Shown: one piece after another, positions 23,725 to 35,304 of the stretch
How the letters are laid out: every line of letters begins with the position of its first letter
Numbering within the stretch: the stretch's first letter is position 1
From: Poecilobothrus nobilitatus
Lineage: Eukaryota; Arthropoda; Insecta; Diptera; Dolichopodidae
Direction of reading: 5' to 3'
Length of the DNA stretch: 64,000 bases
Assembly: GCA_947095535.1 (NCBI GenBank)
Contig: OX352772.1
Span: forward strand, 320,860,018-320,924,017
The notes under the pieces: model-generated
Told to the model about the DNA's origin: nothing
Seen by the model: the letters and a program-made list of their open reading frames with translations, nothing else
The model's database searches: none
Translations under genes and position numbers: made by a program

Positions 23725-25080
23725 TTATATTAATATCTTCTACTGTTTTGTTTTTTATTTTAAATTAAAAGTATATAGCTCTTAATGGATTACTCTTTAC
23801 ATAAATCAGTAAACAAATTTTAATTAATTTAAAAAAAAAAATAAATAAATAGCCATAATTTTAGTTGATATTATAACTATAATATTAATTAAAATCTAAA
23901 ATCAATAAATTTTTGAATAGATGAAATTTTTTGAATTAAATTGTTTGATAAAAAAAAAAACCAGAGTTAAAATTGAAAACTGACTATTTTTTAATTAGAA
24001 ATTATTTAGATTTAATTTTTTTTTCTATTTTCTTATTATATTTTTTTTAATACTTTTATTTATTATAATTTAATTTTAATTATTATGTGTTAATATGTAT
24101 GTATTTATTGTATGTATTTATTGAATATATTATGTATGTATTTATTGGATATTATATATTAATTTTAGTTAATAATCATTATATGTATATATAATTCACA
24201 AAACTATATTGAGTCCTTTTTTTGTTGTCAGTATTTAAAAATTTAAACATTAAATTAAATTGTTTAATTTCCACTTCAAAAAAAAATGGAGATAAATACA
24301 TATACATATTTAAATATTATATTTAATATAAAAAAATTATTATTCGATTTTTTCATGTTTCACCCCAGATGTCCTAATTACGCTCTAATAACGAATACTT
24401 TTTTTTTTTTTGTTTTTTAATTTGTTTTTTTTTCATTTTATTTTCAATGAAAGTTTTGAAAATTTTTATTTTACAGGGTATCCCGTTAGTATGTTGCCAA
24501 AAAAATGACTGATTGGGGATTTAGTCGGAGGCAGTTTTATCGTTATCTCTTCACAAGTTACAAAGATTAAAAAAAGTTTAATTTTGTAAATATTAATTTA
24601 AAAATTTTTTACAGTAAATTTTGCATTATCAAAAGTTAAATAAACAAGTTATATTGTACTGCAAAATAGTGTTATGATATACAGTTATTTTTCTATTTAG
24701 TTTGGGAATCAAACAAAGCTACAAGTTAAAATATCTGTTAAGCTTACTTCGAAGAGGCGAGAAGAAAATAAAAAAAATATTTTGTATAAAAAATGTATCC
24801 TTTTGTAAACTGTTTTTTTTGTGTTAATCAAAAATAAACAAAAAAAAATTATTTAAACCACTTTTTTCCTTTTAAATCACCCTGTAGATAACGTAAACAA
24901 CTTCTATTCATAATTTGAGTATTAATTGGAGAAAATTGCTTTAGAAGAAAAAATAATTTAGAAGATTTTTTGTAATAAATAAACTTGGTTCAAAAATTTT
25001 AAAATAACATCACCACTTGAAATAACGTTTCGTAGCAAGCCCTAGCAAATAAATAATTTTTTATCGTTACATAAAATTTC
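23725..25080. other. A/T-rich non-coding stretch
   Basis: No gene recognised. A short phrase near 24477-24505 (GGGTATCCCGTTAGTATGTTG) resembles the start of family B and may be a tiny remnant. Confidence 0.4.
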
Positions 25081-25100
25081 ATGGAAATCGGCACGGAATC

Positions 25101-25381
25101 TTTATTTATTTTTTTATTTTTTTATATTAATATTACAAACCACATAGGATATTACAATAATACAAAACCATCGGCTACTAAAGCTCATTACAGATCGAAT
25201 ACTATTATTAAATTTTACACTAATATTATTTATTTTGTGTATATTATATTACATTATATATTTACACTATATTTGGTAGCAAAAAGGATTTGTTTGCAAT
25301 TAATAAAACTTGCTATCTGTGCAAGAATTTGAACCCTCGGTTAATAAGCCAGATGCTTAACCATTAGACCACTGAGGCCCC
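25101..25381 (-). mobile_element. tRNA-derived SINE (type I), diverged copy
   Basis: Read on the minus strand it begins GGGGCCTCAGTGGTCTAATGG (A-box-like). The B-box region is GAGGGTTCAAATTCTTGC, then the A/T body with the AGTAGCCGATGG phrase shared with the other type I copies, and a T-rich plus-strand tail at 25101-25123. It is clearly older than the copies at 10867 and 26427. No target duplication remains visible for this copy itself. Its 5' edge abuts the LINE insertion that follows. Confidence 0.72.
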
Positions 25382-25392
25382 TGTGTAAAATT

Positions 25393-26413
25393 TTTTTTTT
25401 TTTTAATTATTTATTTATTCAATTATAACTAAACCTAAAAAAAAAATTACAAAAAAAAATGGTTATATTCACAAATTAACATTATTAGTTTTAAAAATAA
25501 GAAAAAATTTTTTTTTTCGCTAATCTTAATCTAGTCTTAAATGTATTTATTTAAAATAAGTCTTTTTGAATATTTATTTAACAATATAAGTTTTTTTTAT
25601 TTCCTTGGAAAGTCATATAAAAAACCAAGGTTATTTCAAAATTTTAAAAGTATAATTAAAACTTAATCCTAATAAAACAAACTTAACCTAACCCCCACCC
25701 CTTTTTTGTTCATGGGCTTTTACCGAACTGTTAAATATTTGGGAAAAACCAACAAAGAAAAAATTACTTCTAAAATTTAAAATAAAAAAAAAAGAAAGAC
25801 AATTTTTTGATTTATTTATACTAATAAGTATCTTCTAACCACCAATAACTTCTGTTTAATGTTTTATCCCTATCCGGTATATACACGTCATATTTAATGT
25901 TGATAGAACTCATGTCATTAGGATCATAAGTAATTTTTTTACACGTAGACCTTCTATTATTGTGGAATAATATTGGGATGTATTGCTGGTTCTGTATATA
26001 ACCCTGCATGTCTAAGAATATAAAATGTTCCGGTGCGATGAACTCTGTATTTAACGATTTTTAAATATATTTATTGTTGTGATAATATATTCTTGAAATT
26101 AAGCTATTTTCTACAACTAGCAGTGACCTATTGAAATGTTTTCTAATAAGATTGAATAATGAAATTATCGATATGGTATACTTTAGCTTGCACGTAAATA
26201 TATTTATTAGAATTGAAATGTAAATAATTGGTTTCAGGTTTCCTAATTTTATTTATATATAATCTAATACATTTCCTCTCAAATTTCCGGAAAACTTCCA
26301 TTACACTACTACTTATGTTAAACCAAATAGGTGTCCCGTATACTAAAATTGGTCTGATTAATGGACTGATATGCAATTATTTTAACTCTCGAATTAATTG
26401 TTTTATTGTAAAA
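25393..26413 (-). pseudogene. 5'-truncated LINE, reverse transcriptase C-terminus, nearly intact
   Basis: Reading down the minus strand: LHISPLIRPILVYGTPIWFN (the conserved block just after the reverse transcriptase domain), VFRKFERKCIRLYIN, YVQAKVYHIDNFIIQ, then after one frame shift near 26150 NLIRKHFNRSLLVVENSLIS, one stop (TAA), and FIAPEHFIFLDMQGYIQNQQ. The protein ends ...RSYWWLEDTY and a stop at 25821. Below it lie about 415 bases of 3' untranslated DNA ending in a 12-14 base T run at 25391-25404, i.e. a poly(A) tail on the element's strand. TGTGTAAAATT flanks both ends (25382-25392 and 26415-26425) as target duplication. Only two or three lesions in about 200 codons imply a young insertion. 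There is no RNase H domain, which fits the jockey side of the non-LTR tree, but the clade is not settled. Confidence 0.8.
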
Positions 26414-26426
26414 CTGTGTAAAATTA

Positions 26427-26698
26427 TTTATTTATTTATTTATATTTAATATTACATACATAAATGTAATGCAATATTATTGAACCATCGGCTACTAAGG
26501 CCATTACAGGTTTTTATACTATTATTAAATTATATACTAATATTATTTATTTTGTTTATATTATATACTATATATTTACATTATATTAGGTCGTAAGGGG
26601 GGTATGTAAAGAAAAAAACGTACGACCTGTGCAGGGATCGAACCCGCACTCCTTCGGTTAATACGCCACACGCCTACCCACTAGGCTACCGAAGCCCC
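26427..26698 (-). mobile_element. tRNA-derived SINE (type I) with 12-bp target duplication
   Basis: Nearly identical to the SINE at 10867-11128: same head (GGGGCTTCGGTAGCCTAGTGG), same B-box, a GGTCGTA/TACGACC stem, and an AATGGCCTTAGTAGCC phrase, with an (AAAT)n tail. TGTGTAAAATTA occurs at 26415-26426 and at 26699-26710. It sits immediately at the 5' end of the truncated LINE, sharing the target sequence with it. Confidence 0.87.
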
Positions 26699-26710
26699 TG
26701 TGTAAAATTA

Positions 26711-27830
26711 ATTATGTAAAAAAAATTACATGTAAAATAATTGCATACTTTAGGGCGAGATTAAATATTGAAATCTCATAGATTTTCTATGTAGAGTTGC
26801 TGAATTCTAAATAATACCGTTAATAATGATTGTTAAAGAAAAAATTCTGGGAAAAAAAAAATTAATTAAATAAATAATGTATCAGTTCATAACTAAACTA
26901 AAATTCTAACTTTAAAATTGAATTTATATAACAAATCAGCAACCGCAACGAATAAAATTAAAAATTACAATTCGGTAACTTCAATATATTTCAACCTACA
27001 TTTCTTTCATTAATAGTATGTAGGTAATACTTACTTTTATACAAAAACAAAATTTTGTTTTTTCAATCAGAAGATAATTCTCTTGATTTTGTTTATGATT
27101 TAAAACAAAGGGTTTTACTAACAGTATATTTTAAAAATTTTTGTTTTCGCTTTTAAAAAGGAAACAGTTGCAAAATTTTTTTTAAAAAAATTTTTATTTT
27201 CTTTTTCATAGTTTTTGCATTTTCATTTTAAATATTTTTCACCTTAAGGGCTTAAATATTTTTTATTTTTACCTTTTTTTTTTTTTGTAATACATATTTA
27301 TTTATTGCATTCTAAATATGTATATTTTTACCGTTTGGTTAAATCATTTATGTGTTTATAAATTTTAAATGTACCTTTCTTTAATTTTAGAAATTTTTTT
27401 TTTTTTAAAAAAGAAAATTCGAATTTTTTAAAATATGTGTAACATATGGGCAGGATATTACAAAAATTTTTATTTATCAGTGGCAAGCAAACATTTTGTA
27501 TTATCATTTCTTTTGGTTTTCAAGCAACTGTTTTTGAATTTTTTGTGCCCCCATTATGGGAAATAATTGTGCCATGGGAAATAAAAAAATCTTTTCTAAG
27601 AATGGAATCTTCTTTCTCTTCTAGAACAGTAAAGAAGATCTTTAAAGAAAGGAATCTCGAGTTTAAAGTAGGTAATCAAATTAGTATCTAATTGAAAATT
27701 AATGAATCGTTTGTCGTATTTCTTTTGATCGTATTTTAAAGCCAAATTTGAAGTTATGTAAAAAACTCTTTTGGAAAGGGTAAAAATTTAAAATAGTGGA
27801 GGTTTGTCGTTTTCAAATTTATGTATATTT
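26711..27830. other. A/T-rich non-coding stretch
   Basis: No gene recognised. The 81-codon plus-strand frame at 27446-27691 has no motif I know and no splice or start context, so it is not called. Confidence 0.4.
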
Positions 27831-27942
27831 TTTTGATAACAAAATATGAAGCGAAATTGGTGGAGCTTACTTAAAAATTTAATTGAAATAAAAAAAATTC
27901 TAAATAACCTCACCAATGTTGCTTTATATTTTGTTATCAAAA
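27831..27942. mobile_element. 112-bp inverted-repeat (foldback) element
   Basis: The outer 17 bases are perfect inverted repeats (TTTTGATAACAAAATAT and its complement), extending with four or five mismatches to about 33 bases (...TTGGTG / CACCAA...). The centre is about 45 bases of A/T-rich DNA. Target duplication is not clear. It is probably a small MITE or a palindrome. Confidence 0.6.
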
Positions 27943-28489
27943 TGGAAAGTTTAAAGTTTGATCATTTTTGAAAGATTTACTCGAAATTATTTCAATTGAA
28001 AATTTTGTTGAAGTGAATAATTTTGCCCAGGACACCTGAAGTGACAGGATTATAGAGAAATTATATAGAAAAAAAATGTGAATATTCCTTTTCAAATAAA
28101 TAACACTCGGCCAATTCAGTATCTTACTAAATTTCATAAATAATTGCATGTCACTGATTTTATAATATGTAAATCAATGGTTATCCTTTTTTTAATACTT
28201 TTAAATTTTTTTTTTATTTAAGGTAGCAGAACTTTTTATGTATTTTAGATTTTATGTGTTAAATTTTTTTTTTTTTTTGGAACAACAAATTTTTATTTTT
28301 AGAATATAGAAATAAATGCTAAAATTTAAACATAAATATAGAAAAACCAGGAGTTATGGTTTGGAAATTTTTAAGAAGGTTTTTTATTGCAAATGGCGGA
28401 AAAAAAAATGTCAAAAATAAATGTTATAGTAAAGCCTTTCTTTTAAACTATAAACAAAATTAAATTCTAAAATGTTTGATTTCAGAAAA
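27943..28489. other. A/T-rich non-coding stretch
   Basis: Nothing recognised on either strand. Confidence 0.45.
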
Positions 28490-29000
28490 AAGTAAGGAAA
28501 AGAGTGTTGAGTTGAATGTGTCAACTCTAGGATACTAGCATAAGTATAAATAAATATATACTGTTTCCATAATATTTAATCATATTTTACTGTATAAATT
28601 TCGAAGATAAATGACAGCTAATCGAATTTGTCGCACAAAATCAACCAAGTTTTACGAAGGATTTAGCATAAAAGTGAATGTTTTTTTGACAAATTTCAGA
28701 TATCCAGCTTAAGTCAAACTTGTTCAATTTTAATAATAAAGATGATGTTTAATTAAAAGTGAAAAGGAAAAATTTTTCTATGCTACAATTAAAGGGATAG
28801 AAGAAGAAAAATTTCAGATACTTCCATTCAATTTGCTGAGTAATTATGCGTTGGGACGAACGGAAATCGACTCTCGACTCAACTACAATATTAATATATA
28901 CTTTTTCATATCTATGCCGTCTCTTTTATAGTGTCATAAGCATAACGACAAATGTATTATACCTTTAGATTTATATTCGTACGGATATAAAAATATAGTT
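28490..29000 (+). mobile_element. old family C repeat, near full length
   Basis: Starts AAGGAAAAGAGTGTTGAGTTG, with GTCAACTCTAGGATACTAGC after it, and ends TTATATTCGTACGGATATAAA. These match the two ends of family B in order and orientation, but the interior is only about 500 bases and shares phrases with 12262-12720. A GGACGAACGGA piece near 28854 stands where B has its GGAC tract. Non-coding. Confidence 0.55.
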
Positions 29001-29724
29001 TTGGTTTTTGTTTGTCGACTTTTAAATGAAAATAAATTAAAACTTTTGGGAATAAAGGATATTCCAAAAAAAGTAAATAATGGTTTTATGTCGCGATGAA
29101 ATTTTCTAAACATATTTAGAAATGTTTTTTTGTTTTTTTTTTTTTTTTTTAATATTATTTCCTTAAACTAAAAATTTTTGATTTCTTTGTATTAAAAGAA
29201 TAATAAAAAAATTATGAAAATATGCACTCTTAGCAAAAAATAAATTGTACATTATTATAAGGATGCATGCATGTATAAATACAACATATTAAAGATAAAA
29301 AAAAATAAATTCAAAAGGTTAAAAAAAAAAATATTTTACTTCAGTTCCCTTAGGGATTTTTTTTTTTTTTTTTTTTATATTACAAAAAACGTATGCAAAC
29401 AGAAAAGAAAAAAAAAAGTGTTCATTATAATTGCGCTTTGTTTGCACAAGAAATGAAAACTGTTTAAAATAAAAGAAATATGCATCCAATTAATTTTTTT
29501 TTTTTTGGAAAATATTTTGGGATTATTTTGTTTTTTTTTTTTTACTTTTTTTAAGGTGTAATTTTTTCTTTATAATAATGAAAAATTTAATTTAAATATA
29601 TTAAAAATATTTCTTTTTAGCTTTTATGATTTCCAAGAAGGAAATAATTTTTTTCCTTTGAAATGAAAGAGAGTAAGTTTTTCGGAAAAAAATATATTAG
29701 ATGAAAATATTAAATATAAGTAAA
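29001..29724. other. A/T homopolymer-rich stretch
   Basis: Poly-A/T tracts; the 61-codon frame at 29271-29456 is a translation of them. Confidence 0.5.
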
Positions 29725-31312
29725 ACGAGGAAGAATACAGTTGACTTTGTCAACTCTTAGATACCCGTACGAACCGTTAGTATGTTCACAGCCTGTCACT
29801 CTGCTTACAATATTATTTTTTTAATATTTTAGTATTTTAAAATAATTTGGGTGAATTTTATAATTTCTAGAACTATGGGTTGTACATATATTCAAACTAC
29901 ATGTTTATATGTACATTCTTCAAAAGCAGATTCTAACCTTCCACATAACGATTATCAATCCAAAACTTTTTCAAATATTCTATAGTACCATTTAATACTA
30001 AGCGGTAAATGTATATTAAATTTACTAAGTACAAAACAGTAAATATAATTTTAAATATTATATTATATTATATTTAAATATTCCATTGACAGAATAATTT
30101 CTTATAAGTACAATAAAATACATATATGTATGTAAATACGGCGCTATATAATATACATCTATACTCTTATCATTCATGCACTAGTGACATATACGATATG
30201 TAAATAAACATGATATTATATAAGTATGTATATATATCAATATCATATAAATAAAAATTCTTCAAGCAACCGTTATGTTGTTTATTTCTTTACATTTTTT
30301 TGTACTACGCATTATATCCTCAACAATTTCAAATTATCGAGTAAAACAAAATGGAAAAAATTCGTTTTAAAGAAATTTGTTAGAAAATTTGAAAAAATCA
30401 AGTAACACTTTCGTCAATTATAAAGTAACCCTATATTATAAAAAAAAGTTGTTAACAGAAATAAGACTATAATATTGAAGCTTTAATTTTTGTGTATTAC
30501 TTCAAAAAAAATTTAACAGGTGTTCAAGTTACAGGTGTTTAAAAATAGAAAATTTTCAGTTTTTGACCCCTTACAGCTCCTAAACGGGGGGTGATACAAA
30601 AAAAATTTCTGAAATGACTCATACTAATTTTCAAAGATCTAACTTCTGTCAAAATTTCAAGTTTCCAACTTTAACCGTTTAGAAGATGGAAGGGTTAAAG
30701 AATTTTGCAAAATTTGAGTTTCGCATAACGGTAAATTAAGACACCGTATGCCAAAAATATATATTTATTGTATATATACTTTTAAAGCTAATGAAAGTAG
30801 TAATCGTTTGGCGTTTTCAAAATGAAGATATACCTTATACAACTTGTGCTATAACAATTTAAATATAGAGCTTTTTTGAACCTTTGGGGAGCTGTAGCTC
30901 CGTAACGGGTGGGGCTACAAAAAAAAGTTATTAAAAATAAAATTAATATTTTTGTGAGATCTATCAGTAGTTAAAATTTCATAGCTCTATTGCAAAAAAA
31001 ATGTGGGGATCTAAAAGTTAGGTGTTCGAGAGCTACCCTAAGGCTTGGTCCAAACTCAACCAAAAAAAATAGGGAACCTACAAATTACTCCCAAAATATT
31101 TTGTGTAAATTTCAAGATTCTAGCTTTCTTAGTTTTTGAGTTAGCGTGCTGACGGACGGACGGACGGACGGACGGACGGACATGGCTCAAAAGTCTTAGA
31201 ATTTTTTTCTGATCCGATCCATACCTTTGAAGGTATATCTAGCTCGCTTATTTCGAGGTGTTACAAACGGAGGAGTAATTTTATTATACCCGATCCTATC
31301 GTACGGGTATAA
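29725..31312 (+). mobile_element. family B non-coding repeat, full-length copy
   Basis: Complete, from ACGAGGAAGAATACAGTTG to CGTACGGGTATAA. It has a small stem (AGTTGAC/GTCAACT) right after the start and GATACCCGTACGA at 29757, complementary to TCGTACGGGTAT at the end (12-bp subterminal inverted repeat). It has one copy of the module shared with family A, and the longest GGAC tract of the B copies (about seven repeats, 31152-31182). There are no coding frames. It is closely similar to 36054-37621 and 44723-46234. Confidence 0.87.
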
Positions 31313-32247
31313 AAATAATTGACTGTTTTATTATATGTGATACGATTGACTGTTTTGTTTTTAATATTATATGATAAAAGTAATAGGCGTACCAAAAGAG
31401 TATTAAAACAAAAATAAAAGAAGGCAGTAGATATGTAAAATTAAAAGTTTTTAAGGCTGTACATTTTTAAAGTTTTATATCAAACATTGTATAAGATTGC
31501 AATTAATATTTTTGTAAATTTCTAATTTTTTTTCGAACTTTCAAAAAAGATTTTTTTATAAAAATTTTAAAGGTATTCCATAAAGGTATTCCATTCCACT
31601 TACACATTAATTAAAAAAAAAACACTTAACGCGAAATGTAAAAATATAATAGATAGTTGTCCAGATTTCTAAAGATTTAAAATCTAAATCTAAAGATCTA
31701 AAGATGTTTAAAATTTTCAAATTCTCACCCTTTTCACCTGGGTTAAATACAAAATACGGAAGAAAAACGTAATTAACAATAAAAATTTAATAATTAAAAC
31801 TATAAAGTATTGGTTATAACAAAAATATAATTTTAAAATATAATCTAATTCTTATATTTAGTTACGTCTTTGCATACCTTTATTTCAAATGGGGCTAAAG
31901 GTTTTGTAAAGAGACAGAAAGATAACATATAAAAAAAAAACTAATAAGCTAATATTTCAATTTTTTGTTTGAAAAACGTGTAAAAAAAACAACTTTAAAT
32001 TGGAAACGAACTAGAAATTTTCCAAGAAAATTATAATTTTTAAAATATGGCGTCTAAATTAATTATTATTTAAAAATTTAAAAAAAAAAATAATTTTTTT
32101 GTTTTTCACGTGCTCGCTAAACTCTTGGAAAGATTCCTTTTTGTACAATGTTGGCGTACGTTTGACTAAATGAAAGAGGAAAATGGAAATACTGAAAGGG
32201 AAAAATAAGATAACACGTGGATTATATTATACTTTTTTATTTAACAA

Positions 32248-32249
<2 letters not shown>
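31313..32249 (+). repeat. anonymous DNA with a decayed family A 3' piece
   Basis: Between about 31610 and 31990, AACACTTAACGCGAAATGT, GGGGCTAAAGGTTTTGTAAA, GAGACAGAAAGATAACA and AAACTAATAAGCTAATATTT follow the family A order very loosely. The rest is A/T-rich with no gene. Confidence 0.35.

Positions 32250-32305
<56 letters not shown>
32250..32305. repeat. (TA)n microsatellite, 28 repeats
   Basis: An uninterrupted AT dinucleotide run of 56 bases, the longest in the window. Confidence 0.95.
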
Positions 32306-32308
<3 letters not shown>

Positions 32309-32424
32309 GATTAAATATACTTGTATTAGCTGTTCCGAAAAAAAACCGTAGGTTTAACGTAGGTTTAAAACACACAAAAAAAAAAGAAGAAAATTCATTT
32401 TTTTTTTTTTTTGGTACATTTTTT

Positions 32425-32560
32425 AAAATAATATTTGAAAACTTTGCTTATTAGTTTCTCTTTGTCTGTTCGTTGGTTCGTTCATCCTACACTGCTTTAC
32501 AAAACAAAATTTTTTTATTGTCTTTTCGAAAAATGTACGGCATTAAAAAGTTTTACATTC
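32425..32560 (-). repeat. decayed family A 3' end
   Basis: TTGCTTATTAGTTTCTC, TTTGTCTGTTCGTTGGTTCG and TTTACAAAACAAAA match the reverse complement of the family A 3' end (GAAACTAATAAGC, the GGAC tract and TTTTGTAAA). Confidence 0.4.
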
Positions 32561-32999
32561 AGTAATTTAAACCTTCTAAAAATACTTTAATTAAATTCTG
32601 TCTATTGTCTGTAAATTAAAAAAAATTCACTTCTTTTTTTGTTGATAGACAAAAAATGTTAACAAGTTGCATAATAATAATGGTTTTCCTTTGATAAAAA
32701 ACATAGCGGTTTTTATTTTTGTTATGTACTCAAAAGAAAATAACAAAAAAAAAAAAAAAAACAAACATTTTATAAAATTAAATAATTGATTGAAAATGAA
32801 ACAGTGGTTCATAAAATTTATTGTCCAACATATACTTTAAAATTACTGTTTTGCTTTTTAAAGTTTGCATAATTAACAAGAATTTTGTATAATACATTTT
32901 TATTATGAGTTGAGTCTGAGACATGATTTTTATTAGAGTTTTTTTTTTTCAAAATTTTAGTGAAAAATAGTCCTTGAAAGGAATTTTATGTAAATATTC

Positions 33000-33350
33000 A
33001 GATACCATATATTAGAATCCATATCAGAATCTCGTATGAAATAAATATTCTGTAAAGGGGGTCAACTCTGATTTTGAGTCCTACTCTAAAATATCTCCTA
33101 ATTTAGAATCTCACCTAAACATAGAAATAAATATTCTGGATAAAGGGCCAACCGTAATTTTTGACTGCAACTCTCAAATCTTTCCTAATTCAGAATTTTG
33201 CATATACATAATATATAAATATTCTGTAAAAGACATAATATAACATTTTAAAATAGTGGGGGCTGCCGCCCCAAATCCCCGTTAAACAAATTATTGAAAC
33301 TTTGATTTTGTAACTAATTTAAAAATCTCTCCTAATTCAGATAAAAGCAT
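33000..33350. repeat. degenerate tandem repeat (family F), about three units
   Basis: AAATAAATATTCTG...GGGxCAAC...TCTCCTAATTxAGAAT recurs near 33040, 33125 and 33205, with a final part-unit ending TCTCCTAATTCAG at 33342. A G+C-rich insert, GGGGGCTGCCGCCCC (33261-33275), sits in the third unit and can fold on itself. Confidence 0.5.
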
Positions 33351-33537
33351 AAAAAACATTAATAGTTCCTTGGGATTTTATAAAATGGAATTTTGAAATT
33401 TCAGATTTTTGTTGTAGGATTTTTTTTTTTTTGGATTTTGTCTTAATTTGGTATTTTGTATCATTGGGAATTTTTTTTTTGGGATTTAGGTGGACTCTCA
33501 TTGTAAAGAATCCAATATACATATATTAAGTAATAAT

Positions 33538-33802
33538 GGTTCTATGAAATAGTGTCGCACGAACTAATGTCGATTTCAAAATATGAAATAAAGTCACAAG
33601 AAATTTAACATTTATTGTAATTTTTTGCGACATTTCAAGCATTTTTGCGAAATTCAGAAATCAAAAATAAATTAACGTTGAAAGAAGGATATAATGTTGT
33701 GAAATTTTGCTATCTTCAATTTTCGACATTATTTCCTTTTTGGTGACCTTATTCATTTTTGATTACGACATTATATCGTGCGACACTATTTCATAGATAG
33801 CC
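33538..33802. mobile_element. 265-bp MITE with ~60-bp terminal inverted repeats and 9-bp target duplication
   Basis: AGTAATAAT lies directly outside both ends (33529-33537 and 33803-33811). Inside, the ends read GGTT/GGCTAT followed by CTATGAAATAGTGTCGCACG on both sides. The similarity continues with few differences for about 60 bases (shared TAATGTCG, ATCAAAA-like and GGTCAC/AGTCAC blocks). The word CGACATT or its complement recurs at least four times near the ends and inside, as transposase-binding repeats often do. There is no coding frame, so it is non-autonomous. A 9-bp duplication with long terminal repeats points to the Mutator-like group, though other groups with 8-10 bp duplications are possible. 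Confidence 0.82.
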
Positions 33803-33811
33803 AGTAATAAT

Positions 33812-35039
33812 ATTTATATACTTCTTATAAATAAATTCATTTTTAATATTCTGTGGTATAAAAAACTTTGAAAATCTTTTTTTGTTTTTTAATTTTTCTT
33901 TTTAATATACATAATTCCCAAAGGAATGAGATTCATAGCAACATGTTATATAGACTAAAAATTTTTAAACCATAAATTAAATAAGAATTTTCAAAAAATA
34001 ATGGTAAAATGTAAAAGAATATCATCAAGTCTCGTCATTTTATAATTAAATTATTTTATTTCCAAAAAACAAAAAACAGTGGAAGGTAAGTCTTAAAATA
34101 TATTTTTTAAACCCAAAAAAAAAAAAAACAAAAAACAACCTGTTTCATACAGTACCTATCTAATTTTTAGTTAACTATATATAGGAATCAAATTATCAAC
34201 CCCTTTTTTGACCTCCGTTACAGATAATTGTAAGAGTTTTAAATAAATTTGTATTCATTTTTAAGTCTCATAAGAAAATTAAAAATTCGGCTGACAAAAA
34301 AAAAACGAAAAAAAAAAAACAAAAAATTAAAACAGAAATGTCCTTTATATTTTTACTACGTTTTTTTTTTTTTTTATTTTGTTATCATTTTATGAAATAT
34401 GAAGGATAATTAATGGTACTTAACAAAAACAAAAAACAAAACAAAAGTAAATAAAGAAAATCATTTCAAAGGGAAAACTTTTTGAGAAAATATTATTAAA
34501 TTTCTTTTTTTTTTGTTTTTTTGTTTATTTTATGTTGGTTTGTACAAATGTTTTATTTTAAAAATTCTTTTGGTTTTTTGGTGTTTTTTTTTTTTTTTTC
34601 AAAATTAGTTTATAAAGAGAGGCTAATTTTTAGTGGTTTTTATTTTTGAAGAGTTTTGTAAATAAATTTCGTCTTATGCAATTAATATTAGAATTTTTAA
34701 TTTTTCTTTTTTTTTTTTTTGATTTTTTTAAATTTTTATTAATTGTTTTTGAATTTAATGTGGGAACTGTTAGAGATTATTTTATGGTTTTCTGGAAAGG
34801 TTTGAACTTTAAAGTAAATAATGTAAATTTTTGTTTGAGTAAAAAAAAAACTTTAAAAATTAATTTTGAAAGATAAAAGAAAATTTACTGTTAAATAAAA
34901 ATGTATTTAAATCTGAAGTGTATTTAATTTAACTTTTTGATGATAACGTGATAAATAATGCACCTCCTTGCAATAGTAGCTGAAAGTTATCAGTTAGCTG
35001 AGCGTTGATATTTTAAATGAAAATATAATAAAAATTTAC
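33812..35039. other. A/T homopolymer-rich stretch
   Basis: No gene. The 76-codon frame at 34646-34876 is Phe/Leu-rich and motif-free. Confidence 0.5.
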
Positions 35040-35150
35040 ATTTTTTTTAGTATTTTTTTTTTCATGTAATGAATACTTGCGATTTGTACCTGTGCAGAAC
35101 TTGAATCCATACATACGTTACAATATCGCATTAATTTAATGATAACTTAC
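35040..35150 (-). repeat. possible diverged tRNA-like SINE head
   Basis: On the minus strand, TAAGTTATCATTAAATTAATG (A-box-like) is followed by ATGGATTCAAGTTCTGCACAGG, which parallels GGGTTCAAATTCTTGCACAG in the SINE at 25101-25381. A T-rich plus-strand stretch at 35040-35065 could be its tail. Confidence 0.35.
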
Positions 35151-35304
35151 CTGAAAGTAAATAGAAAAATTTTATTTATTAGTTAAATATTTTAAAAATA
35201 ATGTATTTGGTAAAGTTTTATTTAAAATTTGAAAATATTAATATTATTATTCGTTTAAACGTTTAAAATAATTTAATTAAAATATAATATAATATTATCT
35301 ATTA

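Noticed and set aside
25382..25392. TGTGTAAAATT as an intrinsic part of the SINE 5' end
   Set aside because: The SINE at 10867-11128 ends at CCCC and is followed by a different, perfectly duplicated flank, so the element stops at CCCC.
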